55,950 nucleotides of DNA, taken from contig CAVFJY010000008.1 of the NCBI GenBank assembly GCA_963623365.1, forward strand, positions 1 to 55,950, written 5' to 3'. A program made the translations under genes and the position numbers. Source of the stretch: UBA2834 sp963623365 (GTDB lineage Bacteria > Patescibacteriota > Saccharimonadia > Saccharimonadales > Saccharimonadaceae). This document shows, one piece after another, positions 7,659-16,153 of the stretch. The notes beneath the pieces are model-generated. The model was not told the DNA's origin. It searched no databases and saw nothing but the letters and a program-made list of their open reading frames with translations. Position 1 is the stretch's first letter, and every line of letters starts with the position of its first letter.

Positions 7659-8551
7659 TATTGATCTTTCAAATAATTAATCGCTGCCGTCGCTGCCAGT
7701 GCGCCGTCGCAAGTCGCCGTTACTAGCTGCCGTAATTTCTTTTCGCGTACGTCGCCCGCTACGAACACGCCGGGGATATTTGTCGCGCAATCTTCATTGG
7801 TTTTTAGATAGTCGCCGTCGGCCAGTTCTAATCCATCAATCAATTCACTTGCATTTGGCGTGCGCCCAATCGCCACGAATAAGCCCTCTAGCGCAATCTC
7901 GCGACCAGTATCGGTTCGAATTGCCGTCAGCTTCTTCTCGCCGATTAACTCAACGATGTTGGCGTCCAGTACTAGCTCGATATTTTTCCTCGTCTTAACT
8001 TTTTCGACAATACTATCCGCCGCTCGAAAATTCGACCGACGATGAATTAGGTAGACTTTTTTTGCAATGTCCGCTAGATATAGCGCTTCATGCAGGGCTG
8101 CCGCACCGCCGCCATTCACCGCCACGATTTTATCTTTATAAAAAGCACCGTCGCAAGTTGCACAGTTCGAGACACCGCGTCCAATCAAACGGTCTTCATT
8201 TGGCAAATTCAATTTTCGCGGCGTCGTGCCTGTCGCAATAATCACCGTTTTTGCCAAAAAACCGCCATCCTCAGTCAACAATCTAAAACCGTCATCAATT
8301 TTCTCGACCTGCCTCACTTTTGCGAATTCAATTTCTGCCCCCAATTTCGTTGCTTGCTGTTCCAGAATCTGGCCAAATTCCGCCCCAGTAATATGTGGCG
8401 CGGCTGGGTAGTTCTCAATATAAGAGGTATTTATGATCTGTCCGCCGGCCACTAAGGCTTCGAATACAATGACCTTCTGATTCGCGCGCGTTGCATAAAT
8501 ACTTGCCGTTAATCCCGCCGGCCCCGCCCCAATAATTGCCACATCGTACAT
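7658..8551 (-). CDS. trxB: Thioredoxin-disulfide reductase
   Basis: 297 aa flavoprotein that reduces thioredoxin with NADPH. FAD-binding GAGPAG lies at residues 8-13, the redox pair CATC at 130-133, the NAD(P)H-binding glycine motif GGGAAA at 147-152, and HRRSNFR at 170-176, where the double arginine is the usual NADPH phosphate contact. The C-terminal FAD motif AGDVREKKLRQ is also present. The size matches the low-molecular-weight TrxB family. The ATG at 8551 shares one base with the trxA stop (TGATG); the GTG one codon earlier is less likely. It is the second gene of the trx-suf operon and reduces the thioredoxin encoded directly upstream. Confidence 0.95.
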   Translation of the reverse strand: MYDVAIIGAGPAGLTASIYATRANQKVIVFEALVAGGQIINTSYIENYPAAPHITGAEFGQILEQQATKLGAEIEFAKVRQVEKIDDGFRLLTEDGGFLAKTVIIATGTTPRKLNLPNEDRLIGRGVSNCATCDGAFYKDKIVAVNGGGAAALHEALYLADIAKKVYLIHRRSNFRAADSIVEKVKTRKNIELVLDANIVELIGEKKLTAIRTDTGREIALEGLFVAIGRTPNASELIDGLELADGDYLKTNEDCATNIPGVFVAGDVREKKLRQLVTATCDGALAATAAINYLKDQ

Positions 8552-8865
8552 CACTTAATTCCTAACATCTTCATTAAGCGTTTCTTTGGCTGCAAACCAA
8601 TCCGTCGGTCAATTTCTTCGCCATTTTCAAATAGGACCAAGCAGGGAATTGACGAAACTTCATGTGCCGCCGCAAGTGCTTTTTCTGCATCAATATCCAC
8701 CGTTACAATCTTAAAATCGCCTTCAGCCTCCGCTAGCTCCGCCAAAACTGGATGCAGCGCCTGACATGGCCCGCACCAGCTCGCCTTAAAATCTACCAGC
8801 ACTGGCACTTTGCTCGCCAGCACTTCTTGTTCAAAATTTTCCGCATTGCCCTCAATCAATCCCAT
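8551..8865 (-). CDS. trxA: Thioredoxin
   Basis: 104 aa, the usual thioredoxin length. The active site WCGPC spans residues 30-34 inside VDFKASWCGPCQ, and the cis-proline loop appears as SSIPCLVLF near residue 75, with an additional cysteine after the proline. It is a cytoplasmic disulfide reductant. I chose the ATG at 8865, which has AAGGAGAG upstream, rather than the TTG at 8880 that overlaps it. It is the first gene of a four-gene operon with trxB, sufC and sufB, so it may supply electrons to cysteine desulfuration or protect Fe-S assembly; that link is inference from context. Confidence 0.95.
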   Translation of the reverse strand: MGLIEGNAENFEQEVLASKVPVLVDFKASWCGPCQALHPVLAELAEAEGDFKIVTVDIDAEKALAAAHEVSSIPCLVLFENGEEIDRRIGLQPKKRLMKMLGIK

Positions 8866-8949
8866 ACGTCTCTCCTTCAAATTATTATTATTTTAACGCG
8901 AAAGCCCATGCTAGCTCAACTCATGTTTTACAAAATCTCTCAGATGTGC

Positions 8950-8964
8950 TAAAATATCATCAAT
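8950..8964 (+). promoter_or_regulatory. Extended -10 promoter close to the rpmG start
   Basis: TGC-TAAAAT (-10 at 8950-8955) ends 9 nt before the ATG. There is no Shine-Dalgarno, predicting an almost leaderless mRNA. Confidence 0.6.
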
Positions 8965-9174
8965 ATGGCAAAAAAGAATAATACCAAGCGCAAGCTTGTT
9001 GGTTTGGTTTCTGAAGAATCTGGTATTCGCCTTTACTATACCAAGAAGAACACCATGAACACGCCAGACAAGCTCAGTCTTCGCAAGTACGACCCAGTTT
9101 TGCGCAAACACGTGGTCTTTACTGAAACGAAGAAGAACCTTGGTCGCAACGAAGTAAAGGAAAAGAAGCGCTAA
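8965..9174 (+). CDS. rpmG: 50S ribosomal protein L33 (cysteine-free form)
   Basis: 69 aa bL33 of the large subunit. The core NTPDKLSLRKYDPVLRKHVVF matches the family, and the N-terminal YYTKKNTMN strand is typical. The four zinc cysteines of C+ L33 are absent, and the C-terminus is extended by about 15 basic residues. It stands alone, divergent from the trx-suf operon, with its own terminator, and is not in its frequent secE-nusG neighbourhood, though that cluster lies 5 kb away. Confidence 0.92.
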   Translation: MAKKNNTKRKLVGLVSEESGIRLYYTKKNTMNTPDKLSLRKYDPVLRKHVVFTETKKNLGRNEVKEKKR

Positions 9175-9177
9175 CAA

Positions 9178-9209
9178 AATATGCCCCACTCGAGAGGGCA
9201 TATTTTTTA
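9178..9209 (+). terminator. Rho-independent terminator after rpmG
   Basis: AATATGCCC/GGGCATATT 9-bp stem followed by T6. Confidence 0.85.
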
Positions 9210-9258
9210 TGTCATCTGTTAGTCGCTTATGCTAAAATAAGAAAAAGGAGTTATTTTG

Positions 9259-10005
9259 ATGAAACATCGAGTGCCGACCAAAGGTCAAAATATTTGGATG
9301 ATTGCAGGAATCGTGTTTGCGACAATTTCGGTCGCTCTCGGCGTCATTCTCGTTTTCACTTATCTCAATATGCCCGATCGCGACGAAATTTCCGCCGAGG
9401 CTTATGAAGAAGCTAAAGCTGAATATAAAGACCAAGTCGCCCAACTCCAGCAATATTATGAATTACGCCTCAAGAAGAATTCCTCCAAAAATGCTAGTTC
9501 CAGTAGCGACGACGCCATAATCGATATCGAACCTGAAGATAGTTCCGCCAACAGCCTGGCGGCAATTGACCCAGTTAAACCAACTAGCGCCACCGACTAT
9601 ATCTATATTCCTGCGCTCGGTAAGAAAGTCAAGCTCGACGATTCGCTCAAAAACATCAAATATGCTATCTATGATTACGGCATGTGCATTTGGGCAGTTT
9701 CTGTCGATGCACCAAATGATGACTATTCCTTCACTTATTCCGATGGTCTCTCGGCCGCACTCATGACCATCGATTTTACCTCCAAAGATTATGTCGATGC
9801 GATTCTTAAAATTGATAGCGAAGATAGCTGGTACGCTAATCTCAAGACTAATTCCGTTATTTATAATAACGGCAACTATCTCACCATCGAAGCCGCTAGC
9901 CTCAGTTCTGACGACCTCAGTGCCGACGAATACCAATGGTACCAAACATCTTATGCGGCGATGCTCAAGATTATGAAAAATAAAGCTAATTATGAAGATC
10001 TCTAA
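9259..10005 (+). CDS. Membrane-anchored hypothetical protein (248 aa)
   Basis: Unrecognised. A short basic cytoplasmic N-terminus is followed by one membrane span (about residues 13-34), a heptad-like coiled-coil stretch (about 48-75), a serine- and aspartate-rich linker (about 78-110) and a folded outer domain (about 112-248) with aromatic residues and one cysteine. The ATG at 9259 has AAGGAG 9 nt upstream, and TGC-TAAAAT at 9230-9238 is a likely -10. It is a single gene between two terminators. Topology with the C-terminal domain outside is inferred from the positive-inside rule. Confidence 0.8.
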   Translation: MKHRVPTKGQNIWMIAGIVFATISVALGVILVFTYLNMPDRDEISAEAYEEAKAEYKDQVAQLQQYYELRLKKNSSKNASSSSDDAIIDIEPEDSSANSLAAIDPVKPTSATDYIYIPALGKKVKLDDSLKNIKYAIYDYGMCIWAVSVDAPNDDYSFTYSDGLSAALMTIDFTSKDYVDAILKIDSEDSWYANLKTNSVIYNNGNYLTIEAASLSSDDLSADEYQWYQTSYAAMLKIMKNKANYEDL

Positions 10006-10041
10006 AAAGCTCAGATAAATTCGTAGCTACGAACAAATCCA

Positions 10042-10072
10042 CAAAAAACACCCCCATTCGGAGGTGTTTTTT
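10042..10072. terminator. Bidirectional Rho-independent terminator
   Basis: AAAACACC(C)...GGTGTTTT stem with an A-run before and a T-run after, shared by the convergent 9259-10005 gene and rplA. Confidence 0.85.
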
Positions 10073-10083
10073 AGTCTATCTGA

Positions 10084-10986
10084 TTAGTTATAGATATTTT
10101 CCACCAAGATGCTTGGGCCCATCGTTGTCGACACATACACCGATTTAACGTATTGACCCTTAATCGAGGCTGGTTTCTGACTCTTCAAGCTATCGATAAA
10201 CGCATTCACGTTTTCCATTAACTTGTCCGCACCGAAGGAAACTTTGCCAAGACCTACATGCACAATTGCCTGCTTATCAACGCGGTATTCAATCTTACCG
10301 GCTTTGGCTTCTTTGACGGCTTTTTCAATGTCGGCCGTAACCGTACCCGCCTTTGGATTTGGCATCAAACCCTTTGGACCAAGCAAACGTGCATATTTAC
10401 CTAGCTTTGGCATATATTGTGGCGTCGAGATCAACACGTCGAAATCGAGCTGTTCTTTATCAAGGCGCTTAGTAAATTCTTCGTCTTCAGCAATGTCTGC
10501 ACCGGCTGCTTTAGCGGCTTTGGCGAGATCTAGTGGTGCAAATACCGCCACGCGAATATCCTTACCTGTACCCGCTGGCAAAGTCACGGTTGCGCGAATG
10601 TTTTGATCGGCTTGGCGTGGATCGACACCTAAACGGAAATGCATTTCTAGGGTTGCATCAAATTTAACTGGGCTAGTTTCAATTGCAAGCTTAACCGCCT
10701 CTTCAAGACTATAAGCTTTACCTTTTTCGACTTTTTCATTCACCTTGCGGTAATTCTTGCCCCGACGTTCCAGGCGCGAACGCGTGACTGGGCGTGGGCC
10801 AACTTTCTTTTCAGGCTCTGCCGCCGCTTCAGCTTTGCGAGCTTGGCGCTCAGCTTCTGCCTTAACTTCTTCCTGATGCTTCTTCGATTTTTTACCAGCC
10901 TTGGCAAATTTCTCATCTGCGACTTCCACAACTGGTGCCTCAACTGCAGCTGCAGCTTCAAGATTTTCTTTGGCTTCTTCTGCCAT
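10084..10986 (-). CDS. rplA: 50S ribosomal protein L1
   Basis: 300 aa, about 70 residues longer than usual (about 230). The core from about residue 70 is standard uL1, including the conserved LGPKGLMPNPKAGTV segment and GKIEYRVDKQAIVHVGLGK. The extra N-terminus is alanine-, glutamate- and lysine-rich and probably disordered or helical. L1 forms the mobile stalk that releases E-site tRNA. A GAAAGGA site precedes the ATG. It is separated from rplK by two cdsA-like genes and terminators, unlike the usual rplK-rplA pair. Confidence 0.96.
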   Translation of the reverse strand: MAEEAKENLEAAAAVEAPVVEVADEKFAKAGKKSKKHQEEVKAEAERQARKAEAAAEPEKKVGPRPVTRSRLERRGKNYRKVNEKVEKGKAYSLEEAVKLAIETSPVKFDATLEMHFRLGVDPRQADQNIRATVTLPAGTGKDIRVAVFAPLDLAKAAKAAGADIAEDEEFTKRLDKEQLDFDVLISTPQYMPKLGKYARLLGPKGLMPNPKAGTVTADIEKAVKEAKAGKIEYRVDKQAIVHVGLGKVSFGADKLMENVNAFIDSLKSQKPASIKGQYVKSVYVSTTMGPSILVENIYN

Positions 10987-11075
10987 TTTTATCCTTTCGC
11001 GGTACTAACGAGCTACACTCTCCCGACCTTAAATTTAACTTCCCATATCTTAGCATAAAAGCACTCAAAAAGCAA

Positions 11076-11108
11076 GAAAAAGGGTGCCGCAAAGACTCTA
11101 CGGCACCA
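11076..11108 (-). terminator. Rho-independent terminator (minus strand)
   Basis: GGTGCCG/CGGCACC stem overlapping the stop codon of the first cdsA-like gene, followed by T5 on the minus strand. Confidence 0.85.
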
Positions 11109-11778
11109 TCATGATAATTGTGAGCAGAACGACTACGAGTGAAATCGAATCAACGCGGTCGAGATAGCCGCCATGCCCACGCAAGGGGAACTCCAGCCAA
11201 CTCAGCACTGGCAAATTACGCACGCCGTCGCCCGAATCCTTGATTGCTAGCTGTCTTTTCGTTGCCGAGCCTAACAAATCGCCAATCTCTGCACAAATTC
11301 CCGCTAGCGCCAAGAAAATCATCATCTTTGGCGTCAAGCTAATTCCGAGATACGGACAGCAAATTAGCGCCAGCAGGGAACAGGCAATTCCGCCAATAAA
11401 ACCCTCAAAAGTTTTCTTCGGCGAAATCGCAATTAGACAATCCGCACGATGTTTCCCCCAGAGCATACCGCAGGCAAAAGCACCCACATCCGTCAGCGTC
11501 GCTACGATTACGACCAAGGCTAACTGTTCGCGCGTCAAGGTCGCGCAGCCCAGTAAGGCAAAACAGAGCACCACAATCTGCCATGCCCACGCATCGCGCG
11601 GCTGACAAGCCAGCGGCCTCATCTGCCAGGGCAGACTAACCACAATAATCGCCACTTCGCCCATCGCCATCAGTAGACAAAACGCAATCAAAACATTGAA
11701 ATACCTCCCGTCAAAGCCAAAGTAACCCAGTAGCAATGCACCCACAATCCAAAGAGCACCAATTACTCTCCCTTTCAT
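11098..11778 (-). CDS. cdsA: Phosphatidate cytidylyltransferase (CdsA-like)
   Basis: 226 aa membrane enzyme making CDP-diacylglycerol from phosphatidate and CTP, the entry point for phospholipid head-group synthesis. It has about six to seven hydrophobic segments and ends with the family signature: SATKRQLAIKDSGD, then RGHGGYLDRVDS, carrying the K-D and H-G-G-x-x-D-R-x-D residues. The signature contains about eight extra residues between the two halves compared with E. coli CdsA. The ATG at 11778 has AAGGAGG. It forms a tandem with the second, degenerate cdsA-like gene upstream, though a terminator lies between them. Confidence 0.9.
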   Translation of the reverse strand: MKGRVIGALWIVGALLLGYFGFDGRYFNVLIAFCLLMAMGEVAIIVVSLPWQMRPLACQPRDAWAWQIVVLCFALLGCATLTREQLALVVIVATLTDVGAFACGMLWGKHRADCLIAISPKKTFEGFIGGIACSLLALICCPYLGISLTPKMMIFLALAGICAEIGDLLGSATKRQLAIKDSGDGVRNLPVLSWLEFPLRGHGGYLDRVDSISLVVVLLTIIMMVP

Positions 11779-11827
11779 AATCCACCTCCTTATGATTCTC
11801 GGAAAGCTTAGCCACTATATTATAACA

Positions 11828-11857
11828 TAAAAATGGCGCTCCGTTAAGAGCACCATT
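11828..11857 (-). terminator. Rho-independent terminator (minus strand)
   Basis: AATGGTGCTC/GAGCGCCATT stem of 10 bp with one G-U pair, overlapping the stop codon of the second cdsA-like gene and followed by T5. Confidence 0.85.
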
Positions 11858-12554
11858 CAATTAAGATGATGAAATAAATGAAGGCCGTCGAGGCTGAATC
11901 AAAACAATCCAAGAAACCATGACGCGAACGCATCAGTCGCTCAATTTTGCCTAAAATTGGCAAATCCGCTAAGCATTCTGACGAATCCTTAACTCCAAGC
12001 ACACGTTTTGCCGCCGAGCCAAGTAGATCGCCTAGCGCACTCACGATTGCAGCCGTAAAGACATAAATTCGTACTGCCCGCGTCGGCTCAATCTTGAGTA
12101 GCCAGACAATTACTAGACCAAAACTAATCGACCCCACAATTTCACCAATATAGCCCGCATAAGTCTTATTGGGCGAAATCTTCGCCGAAAAGAACGGACG
12201 TTTTGTCCCAAATAGTCGCCCCACAAGCAAGCCGCTCGCATCTGATGCTGTTACGGTAAAAATCCATAAAAGATATAATTTCCAGTCTAAAACATAATCA
12301 AGCATCAGGCACATCGCAGCCCATAAGATTAACTGCATGGCCGCATAAATGAATAGCTCGTGGTCATTAAGCACATGCGGCACCCGCCACAGCGCAACTA
12401 ATAACTCGCAAAATGACATTGCAAGACAAAACATCATTACCAAGCGAAATGGTTGGGCTTTACCAAAGTATGCCGAAATTAAAAAGGTCAAACAGATTAA
12501 AATCGTGTCGATTACTTCCTGATAAAGCGGCACGCGTGGTACCGTATTTTTCAT
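11844..12554 (-). CDS. CdsA-family paralogue with altered signature
   Basis: 236 aa integral membrane protein of the same family as its downstream neighbour. It keeps TASDASGLLVGRLFG, ISPNKTYAGYIGEIVG and SAAKRVLGVKDSSE, but the terminal signature reads RSRHGFLDCFDS instead of RGHGGYLDRVDS: one glycine of HGG and the arginine of DR are replaced. In the CdsA family these positions lie near the metal and CTP site, so activity may be changed or lost (inference). The ATG at 12554 has AAGGGG upstream. The pair probably arose by duplication and divergence. Confidence 0.8.
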   Translation of the reverse strand: MKNTVPRVPLYQEVIDTILICLTFLISAYFGKAQPFRLVMMFCLAMSFCELLVALWRVPHVLNDHELFIYAAMQLILWAAMCLMLDYVLDWKLYLLWIFTVTASDASGLLVGRLFGTKRPFFSAKISPNKTYAGYIGEIVGSISFGLVIVWLLKIEPTRAVRIYVFTAAIVSALGDLLGSAAKRVLGVKDSSECLADLPILGKIERLMRSRHGFLDCFDSASTAFIYFIILIEWCS

Positions 12555-12604
12555 TCATACCACCCCTTTCATCATTGTAAGGTACAATATTACTATTATA
12601 CCAC

Positions 12605-12632
12605 AAAAAGACCGCCCCGTAAAGGACAGCCT
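12605..12632 (-). terminator. Rho-independent terminator after rplK (minus strand)
   Basis: GGCTGTCC/GGGCGGTC stem (8 pairs, three G-U) followed by T5 on the minus strand. Confidence 0.65.
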
Positions 12633-12644
12633 TTTGATTTTCGG

Positions 12645-13070
12645 CTATTCGACTACTTCTACGCCCATCGAACGTGCCGTACCTGCAACAATCTTGCAAG
12701 CACCCGCTTCGTCGATCGCGTTGAATTGATCTTTCTTAATTTCGACAATCTCTTTAATTTGTGCCATCGTAATCTTGCCAACCTTTTCAGTATTTGGCCG
12801 ACCACTACCTTTTTCGATCTTGATTTTTTCACGAATCAAATCATCGACAGGCTGTCCCAGACAAGTCCAAGTGAAAGTGCGATCATCATAAACCTTGATA
12901 TGCACAATTACATTCTTGCCTTGATATTCCTTAGTCTTCTCATTGAATGGGTTAATAAATTCCATCATATTGAGCCCCCACTGACCAAGGGTGCTACCAA
13001 CTGGCGGACCTGCAGTTGCTTTACCGCCAGGAATGCGCAACTTCAAGTTGCCGATACATTTCTTTGCCAT
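12645..13070 (-). CDS. rplK: 50S ribosomal protein L11
   Basis: 141 aa, standard length for uL11 at the base of the GTPase-associated stalk. The N-terminal ATAGPPVGSTLGQWGLN segment with conserved prolines binds thiopeptides in other bacteria, and the C-terminal GTARSMGVEV binds 23S rRNA. The ATG at 13070 has AAGGAA upstream. It follows nusG on the minus strand but a strong terminator sits between them, so it probably has its own promoter. Confidence 0.97.
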   Translation of the reverse strand: MAKKCIGNLKLRIPGGKATAGPPVGSTLGQWGLNMMEFINPFNEKTKEYQGKNVIVHIKVYDDRTFTWTCLGQPVDDLIREKIKIEKGSGRPNTEKVGKITMAQIKEIVEIKKDQFNAIDEAGACKIVAGTARSMGVEVVE

Positions 13071-13156
13071 TTGTTAATATTCCTTTTTTCCGGCATTTGA
13101 AGCGCTTCGCCGGATTTACGTTTAATTAAACGTGCGTAACGCGCTATATTATACCG

Positions 13157-13188
13157 CAAAAAGCTCCCAGACGCAAATCTGGGAGCTC
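13157..13188 (-). terminator. Rho-independent terminator after nusG
   Basis: AGCTCCCAGA/TCTGGGAGCT perfect 10-bp stem followed by T5 on the minus strand. Confidence 0.92.
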
Positions 13189-13204
13189 ATACTGGTGGAC
13201 AAAG

Positions 13205-13756
13205 CTAGTCGTCAATCTTCTTAACTTGCAAGGCATCCAGCTCAACCGCGGTTTCACGGCCAAACATCGATACGAGCACTTTCAACTTACCCTTATTCTG
13301 ATCAATTTCGGAAATTGTCCCCTCAAAGCCCTTGAATGGACCATCTGTCACAGTTACAACTTCGCCAATTTCATAATTCACCGTAAACTTCGGATCATCT
13401 ACGCCCATGCGCTTCTTAATCTTTTCGATTTCTTTCTTCGAAACAGGCGTTGGCTGCGTACCGGTACCTACAAAGCCCGTCACGCCAGGTGTATTGCGGA
13501 TTATATACCAAGTCTCATCAGACAAACACATTTCTACTAAAACATAGCCCTGGAAAATTTTTTTATCGGCTACGCGGCGCTTGCCATTCTTAATCTCAAT
13601 CTGTTTTTCTTTTGGCACTAATGCATCAAAAATCTTATTCGCTAAATCTGCTGTACCAATGCGCTGCTTAATCGAATCTGCCACCTTATCTTCATAACCA
13701 GAATAGGTGCTAATTGCGTACCATGCGCGCGAACCATCGTAACGGTTAACTGCCAT
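13205..13756 (-). CDS. nusG: Transcription termination/antitermination factor NusG
   Basis: 183 aa. The N-terminal NGN domain starts with RAWYAISTYSGYEDKVADSI and binds RNA polymerase; the C-terminal KOW domain includes VVTVTDGPFKGFEGTISEID. Length and order match ordinary NusG. The ATG lies 2 nt after the secE stop, so translation is coupled. It modulates pausing and links transcription to ribosomes. Confidence 0.97.
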   Translation of the reverse strand: MAVNRYDGSRAWYAISTYSGYEDKVADSIKQRIGTADLANKIFDALVPKEKQIEIKNGKRRVADKKIFQGYVLVEMCLSDETWYIIRNTPGVTGFVGTGTQPTPVSKKEIEKIKKRMGVDDPKFTVNYEIGEVVTVTDGPFKGFEGTISEIDQNKGKLKVLVSMFGRETAVELDALQVKKIDD

Positions 13757-13758
13757 CT

Positions 13759-14187
13759 CTATAATTCTCCATACATTAAGTTAAACAAATAGGTAAATAG
13801 CGCGTCCAGCAGCATGATAAATGTTGCGATGATGGCTACATAAATAATCACCGAGAGTACCATTTTCCAGGTCGCTTTGCGGTTTGGCCAGCGTACTTGG
13901 CGCACTTCGCGGAACGAATCGCGAATATAATGACCAAATGCCACCAATGGCCGGAACAGAATAAAAGGCTTCTTGCCAGCGCGCGCAGCTTTGCGGGCAG
14001 CTTTTTTCTCCGCCTTTGCCTGTTTTCTCGCAACCTTGCGATCCTTTGCGCGGATTTTTTTATTCTCGCTATTCTTTGCCTTTACTGTGACCTTGCGAGT
14101 AATTTCAGCCGGCTCATCAGATTTTTTCGCGCTTTGCTTGCTCGTCGCGCCATCGTCCTTGGCCTTAATTCTGGTTACCTTTGCCAT
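13759..14187 (-). CDS. secE: Protein translocase subunit SecE with long basic N-terminus
   Basis: 142 aa with a single membrane span (about residues 110-135) preceded by the conserved amphipathic SecE helix (SFREVRQVRWPNRKATWK). The first 70 or so residues are lysine-, alanine- and arginine-rich with no family counterpart, and probably face the cytosol near ribosomal RNA. The ATG at 14187 has a GGGAGC site upstream; an earlier GTG at 14199 is less likely. SecE clamps SecY, whose gene is at 42907. It is coupled to nusG. Confidence 0.93.
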   Translation of the reverse strand: MAKVTRIKAKDDGATSKQSAKKSDEPAEITRKVTVKAKNSENKKIRAKDRKVARKQAKAEKKAARKAARAGKKPFILFRPLVAFGHYIRDSFREVRQVRWPNRKATWKMVLSVIIYVAIIATFIMLLDALFTYLFNLMYGEL

Positions 14188-14237
14188 AATTGCTCCCATT
14201 AAAAATAGTCCCTTCGGACTCTTGTCAAGAGTATAAC

Positions 14238-14268
14238 AAAAAGCCGACAGCTTTGCAACTGCCGGCTC
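14238..14268 (-). terminator. Rho-independent terminator (minus strand)
   Basis: AGCCGGCAG/CTGTCGGCT stem of 9 bp with one G-U, followed by T5. It ends the glucan phosphorylase transcript. Confidence 0.88.
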
Positions 14269-14275
14269 TTAAAAT

Positions 14276-16024
14276 TTAGAACAAGTAATTCAGATAATCG
14301 CGCATCATACGCGAGCCCGAACAAATGTCCAAATATGCAATCAATTCCCGATGAATCCAATATTCCAAATCAAAATCATTTTGCCAAGCCTTGCAGGCAA
14401 CTTCCATTTGGCGATAGAGATTTTCTGTTTCTTGCTCCTCGGTCTTGCCATCAATCGTTAAGTAATTATCCGACGGCATATCCGCCACTCCTCCGTCATG
14501 CGTCGAAATTAGCAAGCCAAGATTCGCAATATCTTTCATCCAGCTCGTACCGCAAGCCTCCAGCCCTACGATTGGTGTATTGATAGAGCTGTTTGCGCCC
14601 AGCGACAAAGCCAAGCCCAACTCCTCGTCGTAATCCGGCAAATAATGCACCCGTTCCTTCAGAATTGGGCTATTATCAATCAAGCGCAAAGTACTCATCA
14701 GCTTCGAGAACATTTGCTCGTCCCCCATATGTACCCGTCCAGCCAAGATATAGTGCGCATTATTATGTTGCAAAATCTCCGCCAATCGCTCTGGATTATT
14801 AAATGGCAAAGTTGGCCGCTTATAATCCACAAAACGTCGCTTAAAATCAAACAAGAAAGCATTCTCCGGGATTTGTACCGGATTACCATATTGGTCCGTG
14901 CGATGCGCCAAAATTTCATTCAAGCGTTGCCGCCCCAAATTCTTCAAATGACGAATATCCTGCGCATTCAATTTATTCACGGAATCTTCAAAGTCTACCA
15001 TTACCGGCAAATCAAAACGGTCGAGAATATCGTGCTCATGATAATAATCCATAATTTCTGGCAAGATCCACGTGCGCATATGAATACCATTTGTCACACT
15101 CTTGAATTTCACGCGTTGACCATTAATATCATGGTAATTCGCCACGCGCGCATGCAATTTCGATACGCCCGAACGTAATTCCGCAATCTCGACCGTTGGC
15201 GTCGATAAGCGGATTACACCGTCGGTAAATTTATCTGACAACCAACGCCGCACCGACGTACTCTTAATGTTCGGGAAAACATATTTCTCAAATTGCTCAT
15301 AATGAAAAGTCGCTTCTGCCGCTTGCACCAAGGTATGGTTCGTATAGAGCGTGTGTTTGCGCGTATAAACCACTGCCTCATAAACATTCATCCCTGAGCT
15401 AACCAATTCGTCCAAGCGCGCAATCGCCGCAAAGAAAGTCGCAACCTCATTCAGCTGAATAACTGCGGGACGCAAACCGACTAACTTCAACGCCTGATAA
15501 CCGCCAAAGCCGAGCGCCACCTCTTGATATAAACGATGATCCGAACCAGATTCGCCAGAATAAAGTTCGCCAAAATTCGGCTCCGTAATGCATAAGAATC
15601 GGGAAGAGCCCATCTGTTTTTCAACGACTGCCAGCTCCACCGACGTCGTCGAAGTCTTAATCCGTACATTATCAACATAATTAAAACCATAATCACGGTA
15701 ATCCCGTTCGACATGATAATCAATTTGTTCCATGTTTTGCATGCGCTGATGCGATTCCCATGGATAAAATGGCGTTACCAGTACAAATGGCACCTGTAGT
15801 TGTTCCGCAACCCGTCGCATATCGGCTGCCAGCACACCTAAGCCGCCGCCCCCGCGAATCCCATTCGATTTGTCATATGTTTCGATTGTCCAATAGCAAT
15901 ACGGTCGTTCTGGCGATAACTTCTGCGTTAATTTGTCACGACTGATCGCAGCGTAAAATTGCTCGACTTCCTCTACGGAATCAAGCGGATGATATACCCG
16001 GTGATTTGGATTATTGTTTTCCAC
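14276..16024 (-). CDS. glgP: Alpha-glucan (glycogen/starch) phosphorylase, GT35 family
   Basis: 582 aa, near the short phosphorylase type rather than the 800-aa glycogen phosphorylases. It should release glucose-1-phosphate from alpha-1,4-glucans using pyridoxal phosphate. Visible motifs: GGGGLGVLAADMRR near residue 60 (the GGLG loop), NEVATFFAA near 200, TNHTLVQAAE near 237, AGRVHMGD near 420 and the PLP-lysine region EACGTSWMK near 490, where the family has EASGTsnMK. The ORF has no early ATG; it begins at the GTG at 16024 with AGGAAA upstream. It is monocistronic with its own terminator. Together with the GH13 enzyme at 25434 it indicates use of stored or scavenged glucans. Confidence 0.92.
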   Translation of the reverse strand: MENNNPNHRVYHPLDSVEEVEQFYAAISRDKLTQKLSPERPYCYWTIETYDKSNGIRGGGGLGVLAADMRRVAEQLQVPFVLVTPFYPWESHQRMQNMEQIDYHVERDYRDYGFNYVDNVRIKTSTTSVELAVVEKQMGSSRFLCITEPNFGELYSGESGSDHRLYQEVALGFGGYQALKLVGLRPAVIQLNEVATFFAAIARLDELVSSGMNVYEAVVYTRKHTLYTNHTLVQAAEATFHYEQFEKYVFPNIKSTSVRRWLSDKFTDGVIRLSTPTVEIAELRSGVSKLHARVANYHDINGQRVKFKSVTNGIHMRTWILPEIMDYYHEHDILDRFDLPVMVDFEDSVNKLNAQDIRHLKNLGRQRLNEILAHRTDQYGNPVQIPENAFLFDFKRRFVDYKRPTLPFNNPERLAEILQHNNAHYILAGRVHMGDEQMFSKLMSTLRLIDNSPILKERVHYLPDYDEELGLALSLGANSSINTPIVGLEACGTSWMKDIANLGLLISTHDGGVADMPSDNYLTIDGKTEEQETENLYRQMEVACKAWQNDFDLEYWIHRELIAYLDICSGSRMMRDYLNYLF

Positions 16025-16113
16025 CCTTGTTTTCCTATGTTGTTATTCTTATGCTTTTAACTTATTTTATCATAACAATTTAGTCTGCAAAATGCCACAA
16101 CTTTCACGACATG

Positions 16114-16142
16114 AAAAACCGACCTCAGTCGGGTCGGTTTTC
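16114..16142 (-). terminator. Rho-independent terminator (minus strand)
   Basis: AACCGACC/GGTCGGTT perfect 8-bp stem followed by T5 on the minus strand, after the PlsC-like gene. Confidence 0.88.
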
Positions 16143-16153
16143 TCAAAGGAGTA

